A DNA stretch of 34,629 nucleotides from SG8-32-3 sp964514055 (GTDB lineage Archaea > Thermoproteota > Bathyarchaeia > Bathyarchaeales > Bathycorpusculaceae): NCBI GenBank assembly GCA_964514055.1, contig CAZEPB010000017.1, positions 1 through 34,629 on the forward strand, read 5' to 3'. The notes below the pieces were generated by a model. That model worked only from the letters and a program-made list of their open reading frames with translations. It made no database searches and was not told where the DNA came from. This document shows positions 15,180-23,274 of this stretch, one piece after another. Both the position numbers and the translations under genes were made by a program. Each line of letters starts with the position of its first letter. Position 1 is the first letter of the stretch.

Positions 15180-15713
15180 TTATTTAGCTTTTCGAACGGT
15201 TTCCATCGTTTTTAGAACCTCAGCTGCTTCAGCCTTTTTCTCAGACGTGACTTTAACGACCACGATACCCATGAAGGGTTGTCCATAAACAACCAAAGAC
15301 TTTTCCGGCGCATACAAAACGGCGACAAGTACAAGTAAATCTTCCTCCCCGTCCACGATTATGTGAACGTGTTCGTCATTTTCCAAAGCCTTTTTTATCG
15401 CTGTGATGGCTTCTTCGGTTATTGTTCCTTGAGGGTTTTTAACGTGAACAACCTTCTTGCCTGCAAACACTCTCGGTTGTATTCTTTTTCTTCTGCGTTT
15501 GTTGTCGGTAATCGAAAGTTGAGGGTTAATCTGATGTTCATGAAGATTTCGTGAAACCGTGTCTCCCACGGAGACTATCTTAGGCGGTTTTTCTCGTTTC
15601 ACCCTGTTTTCCATTTCACCCATTGTTTCGGCAAACGAGCCCCGAATTAACTTGCCAAAAGGTTCTTTAAATTTCACACGAAGCTCTGGAGTAACCCTAT
15701 AGGTGATAGCCAT
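15180..15713 (-). CDS. GTP-dependent dephospho-CoA kinase (DUF359 family)
   Basis: Members of this family (former DUF359) phosphorylate dephospho-CoA with GTP in the last step of archaeal CoA synthesis. The family motif PPKIVSVGDTVSRNL (Asp in GDTVS) is present, together with HIIVDGEEDLLVLVAVLYAP and VYGQPFMGIVVV. Length is 177 residues from ATG 15713; a TTG four codons upstream (15725) is possible. The gene is conserved beside RpoE'' and S24e in many archaea, as here. Confidence 0.92.
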   Translation of the reverse strand: MAITYRVTPELRVKFKEPFGKLIRGSFAETMGEMENRVKREKPPKIVSVGDTVSRNLHEHQINPQLSITDNKRRRKRIQPRVFAGKKVVHVKNPQGTITEEAITAIKKALENDEHVHIIVDGEEDLLVLVAVLYAPEKSLVVYGQPFMGIVVVKVTSEKKAEAAEVLKTMETVRKAK

Positions 15714-15796
15714 TTCTCTTTTCAACCTTGAACTGGCACGGTTCTTACCCTAAACGTGCTCATTGCGCGGTTAAACGTTAAGGCTGAAGCTAAGCT

Positions 15797-15982
15797 TCAC
15801 CTAACTTTTAACGCGTAACTTCCCTTCTCTTTTATGTTCATGGCTTTTGCGATAGCCGAGTTCTCCGGGTCAAACATTATGACAATGCCGCTGAAGTCTT
15901 CGCTTAGGCTTGTTGACCTGCATTTTGGGCATACATTTTCTTTGGTTATAAAATGGCAGTTTGTGCATGCTCTCTGGTTCAT
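15797..15982 (-). CDS. spt4: RNA polymerase-associated factor RpoE'' (Spt4)
   Basis: Spt4 partners Spt5 to aid transcription elongation. The 61-residue protein has two cysteine pairs (CTNCHF and CPKCRS) forming a zinc ribbon, then the conserved FSGIVIMFDPENSAIAKAMN. GGAG ends 8 nt before ATG 15982. A GTG at 15991 overlapping the Rpo7 stop is in frame, but it abuts the GGAG and is less likely. Confidence 0.95.
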   Translation of the reverse strand: MNQRACTNCHFITKENVCPKCRSTSLSEDFSGIVIMFDPENSAIAKAMNIKEKGSYALKVR

Positions 15983-15987
15983 TTCAG

Positions 15988-16602
15988 TCACTCCTTTTTC
16001 TCTGCGCTACTTTTTTCTTTTTTGCTCTCCGCTTCTTTCTCCGCTAACGCCTCTTTTGTTTTGGCAGCGTCAGCCTTGAGCCAGTCTAACTTGCCCAGAG
16101 AAGGCTGCCGAGCCGTTACACCAATTTTACCCGAGCTTCCAGCCCTACCGAGAGAAACCGCTGTTATCCTGACGCGCACGTCGTCTCCGCTCGAGAGTTT
16201 TCTCTTGGTTTCCTTTCCCATCAAGACCCCTTGTTTTTCGTCATAAGACATGTAATCGTCCATGAGCTGAGAAACGTGTAGCAACGCGTCTACTGGACCT
16301 ATACGTACGAACGCTCCGAAATCCGCGATTTCCACCACGTCGCCCTCCACCACTTCCTGAATGACAGGGTAGAACGTTACCAAAGAAAACGTCACTCTGT
16401 GATAAGTGGCGCCGTCACCAGGAATTATCTTTCCTGTGGGGCTCACTTCAACACTGGTCACTGCTATGACGTAGCCCAATTCCTCGTCTACGATTCCCTC
16501 ATATTTCGTTTTAACTCTGTCGCGACCTACTTTTTCAAGAGGGTTGCCGAAGGTTTCAGGCGGAATGCGGATAGTGTCCTGCAATGTTATGAGCTTAAAC
16601 AT
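15988..16602 (-). CDS. rpo7: RNA polymerase subunit Rpo7 (RpoE')
   Basis: Rpo7 forms with Rpo4 the stalk of archaeal RNA polymerase, which binds emerging RNA. The RNP-like N-terminal domain (FKLITLQDTIRIPPETFG, YEGIVDEELGYVIAV) is followed by an S1 domain (VVEGDVVEIADFGAFVRIG, ALLHVSQLMDDYMSY). A C-terminal Lys/Glu/Ala tail of about 35 residues is longer than in many homologues. It starts 4 nt after the PIN-domain gene and is followed by overlapping Spt4 signals. Confidence 0.96.
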   Translation of the reverse strand: MFKLITLQDTIRIPPETFGNPLEKVGRDRVKTKYEGIVDEELGYVIAVTSVEVSPTGKIIPGDGATYHRVTFSLVTFYPVIQEVVEGDVVEIADFGAFVRIGPVDALLHVSQLMDDYMSYDEKQGVLMGKETKRKLSSGDDVRVRITAVSLGRAGSSGKIGVTARQPSLGKLDWLKADAAKTKEALAEKEAESKKEKSSAEKKE

Positions 16603-16606
16603 TTAG

Positions 16607-17029
16607 TTATATCATCCCGTCAATCTCTAGACGCGATTTTTGTCTCACATAAATCACTGGCACACTTATATCTCTTAGCCTCTTCTTAAGTTGCCTATCG
16701 TTGGTAAACACGGCAGCTTTCCACTCTTTGGCTATTTTCACTATTACATCATCTGTAAGCACTGAGGCTGGCGCATCAACTTCAACGTACTTGCATTTAT
16801 CCGCAAGTTTTAAGGCGTAAGAAGCGTTTTTGCGCATTTTAGGTGAGCTTTTTTCTGCGAGCGCCTCTAGTTCCCGTTTGACTGGAGAAAGCAAAATCAA
16901 CTCAAAGCTCCTGTTCAACAACCGTTTTAAGTCGTTGAAAACGTCAATTTTGAACTGAAGCGGAACAAACAGGGCGTTTGAATCCAGAATCACCTTCAAC
17001 GTCTCTCTTTGTGCTGGTGCAAATGCCAT
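16607..17029 (-). CDS. PIN-domain endoribonuclease, Fcf1/Utp24-like (VapC9 type)
   Basis: The 140-residue protein is a stand-alone PIN nuclease of the type conserved between aIF2 gamma and Rpo7 in archaea. It resembles eukaryotic Fcf1/Utp24, which cleaves pre-rRNA. Candidate metal ligands are Asp16 (VILDSN), Glu53 (KRELEAL), Asp93/94 (LTDD) and Asp111 (FTNDRQL). A role in rRNA processing is inferred from family and neighbours. An alternative start may lie at the TTG giving LKVILDSN. Unlike the usual order, a plus-strand Nudix gene separates it from aIF2 gamma, so it must have its own promoter, probably in 17030-17267. Confidence 0.9.
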   Translation of the reverse strand: MAFAPAQRETLKVILDSNALFVPLQFKIDVFNDLKRLLNRSFELILLSPVKRELEALAEKSSPKMRKNASYALKLADKCKYVEVDAPASVLTDDVIVKIAKEWKAAVFTNDRQLKKRLRDISVPVIYVRQKSRLEIDGMI

Positions 17030-17267
17030 TTTCGCTGCCCTCTGAAATGCTCTAAAACCGCTGTTCTTTTTTCAATAATTCTATATGGTAAGCTTAAAAC
17101 TGTTTGTTCTCAAGTCTCCTTTCTGAACATGAAATCTTTCACAAGAATCCCAAGGTAACCACAACCGCTTTCCCATGTTTCCGTCTATGTTACGGTGAAA
17201 ATACGCATCACTTTTAAATCACGACTGTTTAGAATGGGCAAAGCAATATGGATTTGGTGAAAGACTG

Positions 17268-17702
17268 GTGTTTCGCGAGAAATCATGTGGCGCAGTTGTG
17301 TTTCTTAAAAACGCTGAGGTCAAATATCTTCTGCTGCATTACGAGGCGGGTCACTGGGACTATGTGAAAGGCAACGTTGAACCCAACGAAAGCGAAAAAG
17401 ACACGGTTATCCGAGAGCTAAAAGAGGAAACTAGCATAGTTGATGCCCAGTTTGTCGAAGGCTTCAGGGAAAAAATAGACTACTTCTACAGAAGGCAAGG
17501 CACAACAATACACAAAGAGGTCATATTCTTTCTCATGGAAACCCACACGGAACAAGTGAAGATATCCTTTGAACATGTGGGTTACACCTGGCTCAACTAT
17601 CAACATGCCATGGAAAAGCTCACTTTCAAAAACGCCAGAGACACGCTGCAAAAAGCACACGCCTTATTGAAAGCTCGGGGGATAATAGACGCCTCTGAGT
17701 AA
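17268..17702 (+). CDS. Nudix hydrolase, diadenosine tetraphosphatase-like
   Basis: The Nudix box spans about residues 35-57: Gly35, Glu41, Arg49-Glu50 and Glu53-Glu54 fit GX5EX7REUXEEXGU, except that the usual second Gly is Ser56. The surrounding CGAVVFLKN and HWDYVKGNVEP resemble bis(5'-nucleosyl)-tetraphosphatases. It would hydrolyse a nucleoside diphosphate linked to another moiety; the exact substrate is unknown. The start GTG 17268 is 7 nt after GGTGA (17256-17260). At 144 residues it is of normal size. It converges with aIF2 gamma, with 7 nt between the stops. Confidence 0.92.
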   Translation: MFREKSCGAVVFLKNAEVKYLLLHYEAGHWDYVKGNVEPNESEKDTVIRELKEETSIVDAQFVEGFREKIDYFYRRQGTTIHKEVIFFLMETHTEQVKISFEHVGYTWLNYQHAMEKLTFKNARDTLQKAHALLKARGIIDASE

Positions 17703-17709
17703 ACTCTGG

Positions 17710-18969
17710 TTATGTAGACTCCTCTAACATTATTCCGTATCCTATGAGCCTCCAACGCGCCGTGATCTTTCTGCTTATGGCGACACGTGAGCTTGGAGGC
17801 GCACAGATTGGCCTGTTCAACTTGATTTTGACTATGTTTTTCTTTATTGAAACGACTTTGCCGAGGTCTACCGCGGCACCTACGTGAAGAAGTAATAATT
17901 CGTCAGGGTTGATTTTTCCAACTTTCACGAGGTCTTTTGTTCCTACAGCCCGCTCTAAAACGTGTGTTTCTAAGGTTAACTCCGATAATATAGGTGGAAG
18001 CAAACCTGTTTTTCCAGCGATGTTTCCGTTTAACCCATCTGCTTTTGAATAAGATGGATCTAGCAGTGTTCCCACGCCGACTAATCCTCCGCACGCAGCC
18101 TCTTTTATGCTCTTTTCTCCTGTGTGCAAACTCACTATTTCGCTAATCAGCGGGTTATAGACGGTTTTACCTTCCCTCTCAACGCTTATGCCTGGGCGTA
18201 TTTCTATTTCATCTCCAACTGTAAACTTGCCCTGAGCGATGGTTCCTCCGACGATGCCGCCTTCCAACTCTTCGATGGAAGTTCCAGGCTTGTTAACGTC
18301 AAAGGAACGGATAATGTACATGAGGGGCGGCTTCGTTTCATCCCTTTTCGGCGTAGCTATTATCTCCTCGATAGCGTTGAGAAGCACGTCGATGTTTATT
18401 TCGTGCTGTGCTGAAACAGGAATTATCGGCGCGTTTTCTGCGACTGTTCCCTTAACGAACGCCTTGATTTCTTCGTAGCTTTTGCGTGCTCTTTTCTCCT
18501 CGACAATATCGATCTTGTTCTGAACAATAATTATGTTCTTGATGCCGATGACTTCTGCCGCTGCCAGGTGCTCTCGCGTCTGCGGTTGAGGGCACGGTTC
18601 ATCAGCAGCTATAACAAGGATTGCTCCGTCCATTATGGCTGCTCCTGAAAGCATGGTCGCCATTAACGCTTCGTGTCCTGGAGCATCGACAAAGCTTACG
18701 GCGCGAACGAAAACGGCTTCTGAGCCGCAACTGGGGCAAACAGGTTTAACCGAATAGTTTTTTGGTGCTTCACATTTGGGACATTTGTAGATTGCCATGT
18801 CAGCGTAGCCTAAGCGTATGGTTATGCCTCTTTTCAGTTCTTCGCTGTGCCGTGACGCCCAAACGCCAGTTAAAGCTTGCACCAACGTTGTTTTTCCGTG
18901 GTCTACATGCCCTATGGTGCCGATGTTGACTTCTGGCTGTTGAGGAAGGACTCTGTTTTTGCTGCTCAT
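17710..18969 (-). CDS. eif2g: Translation initiation factor aIF2 gamma subunit (GTPase)
   Basis: The GTP-binding core of aIF2, which carries initiator Met-tRNA to the ribosome. GTPase motifs are G1 GHVDHGKTT, G3 VDAPGHE and G4 QNKID, followed by G5 PVSAQ. The zinc knuckle KCPKCEA / CPSCGSEA is intact. Domains II and III follow (RSFDVNKPGTSIEELEGG, then CAPPSSRVAISRKITARWRL). ATG 18969 gives 419 residues; a GTG at 18984 is in frame, and neither has a strong Shine-Dalgarno site. Promoter-like copy B lies about 80 nt upstream. Confidence 0.97.
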   Translation of the reverse strand: MSSKNRVLPQQPEVNIGTIGHVDHGKTTLVQALTGVWASRHSEELKRGITIRLGYADMAIYKCPKCEAPKNYSVKPVCPSCGSEAVFVRAVSFVDAPGHEALMATMLSGAAIMDGAILVIAADEPCPQPQTREHLAAAEVIGIKNIIIVQNKIDIVEEKRARKSYEEIKAFVKGTVAENAPIIPVSAQHEINIDVLLNAIEEIIATPKRDETKPPLMYIIRSFDVNKPGTSIEELEGGIVGGTIAQGKFTVGDEIEIRPGISVEREGKTVYNPLISEIVSLHTGEKSIKEAACGGLVGVGTLLDPSYSKADGLNGNIAGKTGLLPPILSELTLETHVLERAVGTKDLVKVGKINPDELLLLHVGAAVDLGKVVSIKKNIVKIKLNRPICAPPSSRVAISRKITARWRLIGYGIMLEEST

Positions 18970-19050
18970 TCTTTTCTTATCCACAAATGTTCATGAATTA
19001 GTGAAGGAATAAATGATGGAAGTTAATAAGTCTTAACGCCGAGACTAGCT

Positions 19051-19138
19051 GCTCGGAAAAGACTATAGCCCCCCTTTAAATAGATTAAAGCGCTTAGTGA
19101 ACTGCTGGTTCTTTGTCAGGAAACGCAATCACTAAGCG
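19051..19138 (-). repeat. Dispersed promoter-like element, copy B (probable aIF2 gamma promoter)
   Basis: On the minus strand: perfect 10-bp hairpin arms CGCTTAGTGA (19138-19129) and TCACTAAGCG (19100-19091), then TATA tract ATTTAAA (19081-19075), then GGGGGGCTATAGTCTTTTCC and GAGC (19054-19051). GAGC lies 26 nt from the TATA centre. It matches copy A nearly perfectly through the hairpin and core but has the tail of copy D. It lies between S6e and aIF2 gamma, directed toward aIF2 gamma. Confidence 0.85.
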
Positions 19139-19178
19139 GATTTATTTTTTGCTTTCTCTTTCCTTTAGGCTGCAAGCG

Positions 19179-19574
19179 CTAGGCTTCTTGGGTAGCCTGT
19201 TCTTTTTTGGTTTCAGCAGGCTTTTTCGGTTTTTCGACAATTTTCGTGTTGATCTGAACAATCTCGTCCGTTATGACGTTTCCTCGCACGGTCTTTCGTC
19301 TTCGCTGTCCCTTGTCTTGAGGGGTAAATCCAACTCCTCCGCTTAACACAACGTTGCGGCGGACTCCGCCATGAACGTTTGGTCTCATGGGAACGCCGTC
19401 TCTGTCTGAACCGCCCATTATCTGCAGTTTGTGCGCGGGCAAATCCACCACAGCGCCCTCTACGACTTCTCCAATTTTTCTTCCGATAAACGGACTTGCG
19501 CGTGCTTCTTCAAGCTCAACCGCTTTTGAAGTTCCAGTTTCTGGGTCGGACACTATTACCTTGAACTTAGCCAT
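19179..19574 (-). CDS. rps6e: Ribosomal protein S6e
   Basis: Small-subunit protein. Recognised by MAKFKVIVSDPETGTSKAVE, IGRKIGEVVEGAVVDLP and LQIMGGSDRDGVPMRPNVHG, then the basic GQRRRKTVRG and a Lys/Glu/Thr-rich tail. The start ATG 19574 gives the family-typical N-terminus in 131 residues; upstream in-frame codons are not needed. S6e next to aIF2 gamma is a common archaeal order, here split by promoter-like copy B. Confidence 0.96.
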   Translation of the reverse strand: MAKFKVIVSDPETGTSKAVELEEARASPFIGRKIGEVVEGAVVDLPAHKLQIMGGSDRDGVPMRPNVHGGVRRNVVLSGGVGFTPQDKGQRRRKTVRGNVITDEIVQINTKIVEKPKKPAETKKEQATQEA

Positions 19575-19680
19575 GTGATGCTTAACTCTCCAGCGGAGTA
19601 TGAAGTTGAGCAACTCTCTATTAAGGATTTATGAGAAATTCAGCGTCTCGAGTTATTTTTCAGGCAAACTTTTTGCCTTT

Positions 19681-19701
19681 CAAAATTTTTCACAAAAATT
19701 G
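19681..19701 (-). terminator. AT-rich hairpin and T-runs after the fae-hps gene
   Basis: A perfect 7-bp inverted repeat (AATTTTT-CAC-AAAAATT, 19684-19700) and several T-runs follow the stop codon of the Fae-Hps gene on the minus strand. Such T-rich tracts terminate archaeal transcription. The hairpin is weak because it is all A/T. Confidence 0.4.
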
Positions 19702-19722
19702 AGAAAAAAGAATTTGGTTTTT

Positions 19723-21174
19723 TTATTCTACGTGGACTCTGAATAGGTCGATGTCTTCGCGCATTGTAGGGGTTACCTCCAAGAATTCTCTGATCGCCCG
19801 TTCTATGTCTTTTGCTTGGGTCACGTATCTTCCCACGATGATAACGTCGGCGCCTTTTTCCAAAGCTTCTTTCGCCGTTTCTGGCACTATGCCTCCTGCA
19901 ACACCGATTAAGAACCGCCTGTCATGGAAGGTTTGACGGATTTGTTGTATGAGGTCTAACCCTAAGGTTCTTCCTGTTTCTTGATCTATACCTCTGTGCA
20001 GTATGACCATGTCTGGGAACTCTTTTAGTCCTTTGAGTTTTCCCACAGGGTCTTCAACATTCAGCATGTCCACGACACCGTATATCCCGAGCCGTTTTGC
20101 TTCATGTACAAACTTGTCAAGTGTTTCGGGCGGCGCTAATCCCGCGGCAACTACAGCGTCTGCCGTGTCTTCGTAGGCTATGTCAACTTCAACTTTTCCC
20201 ACATCCAAAGTCTTGAGGTCTGCAAGTATAAACGCGTCTTTGGTCACCTCTCTCAGATCACGCATTACTCTCGTTCCGTAACGTTTGATTAACGGCGTCC
20301 CAGCTTCTATGATTATTCTGTCGCTTCCAGGGATCTGCGCGATAACCTTCTTTGCACCTTCCAGCGTTGGCGCGTCAAGTGAAATTTGCAGGTAAGGTGG
20401 TCTCCATAAACGCGGAACCTTAAAGCCCATTATCGGATGCTTCGCCCGATCCTTGTCATAGAGCATTTTCTCAAGCGACGGATACTTCTTCAAGGCTCTC
20501 TTCAACGCCAGCTTTGTTGCTCCATAATTATACTGGTATATTCTGCGGTAGTCGCTTGCTTGCGGATGAATGAACACGCTGCATACAATAACCCAATCAT
20601 CCACCTTATCCTTCGGAATAACTTCTTCCTCCACAGCGTCTGCGACCGCCTTCGCAACTGCGGCTTGGGCTGGACCGAAAATTTTTCCAGCGTCTTTCAT
20701 GTTTTTAACGGTTACTTTCGGCACAAGCAACGTGTGCGGCTTGGGCGGAAGGTTAGGTCTTATAACAGCCAACAAAGGAGTGTGACCCGCCGACAGGTTT
20801 GATAAGCCGTTAGCAAACGCTTTCCCAACTGGCCCGTCTTTGTCGCCAATCAAAAGGTCCACATGGGCGAGCTCGTTTCCTTCACCTAAAAGAGCTTCAC
20901 CGATAAGATAAGCTTTTCCGATTTCGACATTTATATTTGGAATAGTTGTCGGAATGTAGTCTGATATCTCCTTGAAATCGACATTAAACTCCTTTAACCA
21001 TGTGTAGAGTGTATCCCTGTGTATGTTTAGCGCCTTTGCTGTTCCAGATATTGTCGGTTTTGTCGGCATACGTTTTCGCGTAGCTCTTGATTTAACCGAT
21101 TTCTCGGCGGCTTCTGCCACAATTTTTACAAGTTCTTCTCGTGTTTCAGGTTTTTTAGTGTCTATACCCGACAT
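19723..21174 (-). CDS. fae-hps: Fae-Hps bifunctional enzyme with N-terminal helix-turn-helix
   Basis: Fae condenses formaldehyde with tetrahydromethanopterin; Hps (3-hexulose-6-phosphate synthase) interconverts formaldehyde plus ribulose 5-phosphate and hexulose 6-phosphate. In archaea lacking the pentose phosphate pathway the fusion supplies ribulose 5-phosphate and captures the formaldehyde released. Fae spans about residues 88-245 (EALLGEGNELAHVDLLIGDK, catalytic His104; FGPAQAAVAKAVADAV; HPQASDYRRIYQYNYGAT). Hps spans about 262-480 (LQISLDAPTLEGAKKVI, ILADLKTLDVGKVEVD, DVIIVGRYVTQAKD). Residues 1-87 are extra: a helical start, basic RATRKRMP, then a likely helix-turn-helix SGTAKALNIHRDTLYTWLKE. 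Known fusions of this type are about 390 residues; this one has 483. GAGG lies 9 nt upstream and TATA TTTTATATA about 40 nt upstream. Fae and Hps assignments are firm; DNA binding by the extra domain is inferred. Confidence 0.96.
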   Translation of the reverse strand: MSGIDTKKPETREELVKIVAEAAEKSVKSRATRKRMPTKPTISGTAKALNIHRDTLYTWLKEFNVDFKEISDYIPTTIPNINVEIGKAYLIGEALLGEGNELAHVDLLIGDKDGPVGKAFANGLSNLSAGHTPLLAVIRPNLPPKPHTLLVPKVTVKNMKDAGKIFGPAQAAVAKAVADAVEEEVIPKDKVDDWVIVCSVFIHPQASDYRRIYQYNYGATKLALKRALKKYPSLEKMLYDKDRAKHPIMGFKVPRLWRPPYLQISLDAPTLEGAKKVIAQIPGSDRIIIEAGTPLIKRYGTRVMRDLREVTKDAFILADLKTLDVGKVEVDIAYEDTADAVVAAGLAPPETLDKFVHEAKRLGIYGVVDMLNVEDPVGKLKGLKEFPDMVILHRGIDQETGRTLGLDLIQQIRQTFHDRRFLIGVAGGIVPETAKEALEKGADVIIVGRYVTQAKDIERAIREFLEVTPTMREDIDLFRVHVE

Positions 21175-21210
21175 TAATTGTCGCCTCTGAGGTCCCTGTG
21201 TATGCTCTGG

Positions 21211-21221
21211 TATATAAAAGT
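21211..21221 (-). promoter_or_regulatory. TATA box for the fae-hps gene
   Basis: The minus strand reads CACTTTTATATACC about 40 nt before ATG 21174, predicting a transcription start near 21190 and a short leader with GAGG. This is where an autoregulating N-terminal helix-turn-helix could act, although no clear palindrome is seen. Confidence 0.6.
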
Positions 21222-21419
21222 GTCGGAAGCATGCACATCTTTTGTTCGATCCGCTCGATAAAGTTCTATTGATTTGTCGGTGGCTGATTCAAAATTTATT
21301 TTCTGTGCGGCTGCACGCGCTCTGTTCGTGCTCTTTTTGTGTTGTTCCAAATTTTCTTCGGTAACTCTTTATATTTTAGCGTGCAGTGAGTGTTAGCGTT
21401 AGTGTATGCGGGTGATTAA

Positions 21420-21611
21420 ATGTCTTGGACTGATTGGGCATGTTTAAGTTTCGTCTTGTTGGGGTTTGTGCTTTTTCTTTATGGAGCTAACTTCTATGAT
21501 GCACTTGTCGGTTGGGTTGGTGTTTACTTTTTTTTCGGAGGGATTCTGGTTTTTCTTGTTTTGTACATTTACAGTGAGTTGACGAAAAAAGAGGAAGTTC
21601 AGAACTCGTAG
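21420..21611 (+). CDS. Small two-helix membrane protein, unknown function
   Basis: The 63-residue protein has two hydrophobic segments (about residues 8-26 and 30-51; LSFVLLGFVLFLYG and FFFGGILVFLVLYIY) joined by a short loop, and a charged cytosolic-type tail (SELTKKEEVQNS). GGGTGA (21408-21413) lies 6 nt before ATG 21420 and a TATA-like TTTATATTTTA about 45 nt before, so expression is plausible. Its 3' end overlaps the M32 carboxypeptidase gene by 13 nt on the opposite strand. No family recognised. Confidence 0.65.
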   Translation: MSWTDWACLSFVLLGFVLFLYGANFYDALVGWVGVYFFFGGILVFLVLYIYSELTKKEEVQNS

Positions 21612-23131
21612 AGTCCACTGTATTTTTCCCCAAGATACTTTAAGTAAGGTCCAGCGTCCAGTTCCTTTCCTGTTATCCTCTGCATTAGGTCGGCTGGGTC
21701 GTACAGGTCTCCGTGACTGTGAACGCTTTTGACCAGCCATCGCTTTATGTTTTCCAAGTTGCCTTGGGCGATTTGTCGGCGCCAGCCTTGCACATCCTTT
21801 GCGAGCGCGGCGATCAGCTGTCCGCTGTAGATGTTGCCTAGGGCGTAGGTTGGGAAGTAGCCGTATAAGCCGCTTGCCCAGTGCGTGTCTTGCATTGCTC
21901 CTTCGGAGTCGTTTTCAACGTTCACGCCCAAGTATTCCATGTATTTCTGGTTCCAGATTTCTGGTAGCTCGGCGACCGCGATTTTGTCAGTGAAGAGGTC
22001 TTTTTCGATTTGGAAACGTATTATTATGTGTAGGTTGTAGGTTACTTCGTCGGCTTCTATGCGGATTTTTGAGGGCTTGACCTTGTTTATGGCGTGGACG
22101 AACGGGTTTAAGCTTACATTGGCAAGGGCGGGCGCGGTGATTTGTTTCAGTTTAGGCAGCCAATGCACCCAGAATTCTCTTGAGCGACCGATTATGTTTT
22201 CGTATAGGCGTGATTGGGATTCGTGGATTCCGAAGGAGCATGGTGAGCCAATGGGTTGATATTTCCAGTTTGGGTTTAGGTTTTGCTCGTATAACGCGTG
22301 TCCTGTTTCGTGGAGCACAGAGAAGATTGCGCTGGCGTAGTTGTCAGGGTAGTAGTGGGTGGTTACGCGTACGTCGTCGTAGTATCCGCTGGTGAACGGG
22401 TGCTCGGTCTCGTCGATTCTTCCACCCGCTGTGGGCGAGATTGTGTCGTAGCCAAGTGTTTGTGCGAGCGTCTGGGCGATTTTGCGTTGTTTTTCCGCGG
22501 GCACGTGAATGTTAAGTATTCCAGTGTCGGGTTGGTTTTGGGATGCTTGGATTTTCTCTAGTAACGTTGTGAGCCCTTGTTGGAGCTGATTAAATGTCAT
22601 CGCGATTGTGTTGGCGGTCATTTTTGGTTCGTAACTGTCTAAAAGCGCGTCGTAGGGCGTGGCTGTTTCCTTAACCTTCATGAGGATTTGCGCTGCATGC
22701 TTGTTTAGCGCCACAAGCTTTTCAAGATCAGGCTTGAGCGTGGCAAAGGTTTTTGCCTTTTTGGCTTTTTTCCAAGTGTTCACGGTTATGGCTTGTTGTT
22801 TGGCGATTTCGGCGACGAGCTTTTCAGGCAGCGCTGTTTGTTCATCGTAGTTTTTCTTGACGAGGTAGACGTTGCGTTTTTCAACTTCGCCGAGCGTATC
22901 GTATTCTTTGCCCGTGAGTATGGCGTTTAAGAGCTTTCCAATTTCTGGTGCCGTGCTCATCTTGTGTTTAATGCGGCTTAAGAGGGCAAGCTGCTGGCTG
23001 CGCTGTTCCACAGCTTTGGGCGGCATCATAGTTTCCATGTCCCAGTGAATTATGGCTTCGGCGGATGACAAAACCATTAAGTCTTTGGTTCGAGCCATAA
23101 TCTTCTTGTAGGCGGAAAGAATGTGGACCAT
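21599..23131 (-). CDS. Carboxypeptidase Taq (M32 family metallocarboxypeptidase)
   Basis: Zinc carboxypeptidase that removes C-terminal residues from peptides, probably in the cytoplasm as no signal peptide is seen. The zinc motif HETGH is at about 274-278 within FSVLHETGHALYEQ. Other M32 motifs are HPF (about 244-246), DDVRVTTHY (about 252-260), the third-ligand region GIHESQSRLYEN, and the C-terminal YFPTYALGNIYSGQL. At 510 residues it is full length. AAGGT lies 8 nt before ATG 23131. A role in peptide catabolism fits the neighbouring amino-acid enzyme gdhA only loosely. Confidence 0.96.
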   Translation of the reverse strand: MVHILSAYKKIMARTKDLMVLSSAEAIIHWDMETMMPPKAVEQRSQQLALLSRIKHKMSTAPEIGKLLNAILTGKEYDTLGEVEKRNVYLVKKNYDEQTALPEKLVAEIAKQQAITVNTWKKAKKAKTFATLKPDLEKLVALNKHAAQILMKVKETATPYDALLDSYEPKMTANTIAMTFNQLQQGLTTLLEKIQASQNQPDTGILNIHVPAEKQRKIAQTLAQTLGYDTISPTAGGRIDETEHPFTSGYYDDVRVTTHYYPDNYASAIFSVLHETGHALYEQNLNPNWKYQPIGSPCSFGIHESQSRLYENIIGRSREFWVHWLPKLKQITAPALANVSLNPFVHAINKVKPSKIRIEADEVTYNLHIIIRFQIEKDLFTDKIAVAELPEIWNQKYMEYLGVNVENDSEGAMQDTHWASGLYGYFPTYALGNIYSGQLIAALAKDVQGWRRQIAQGNLENIKRWLVKSVHSHGDLYDPADLMQRITGKELDAGPYLKYLGEKYSGLYEF

Positions 23132-23274
23132 TCTAGTTTACCTTCCGTTTTTCTTAGTGTAACTAAGTTTTATGGGTTAATGTGCTTTCTTTAAATTATA
23201 CTCCTTTATATATCGAATTCACACCTTCGGAGGTTATCCCGATGTTAAAAACTGAACCTCGGTTGAAACGGTTT

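Noticed and set aside
20437..20802. 121-codon plus-strand frame inside the fae-hps gene
   Set aside because: It is antisense to well-conserved Fae and Hps codons, with no start signal or family match.
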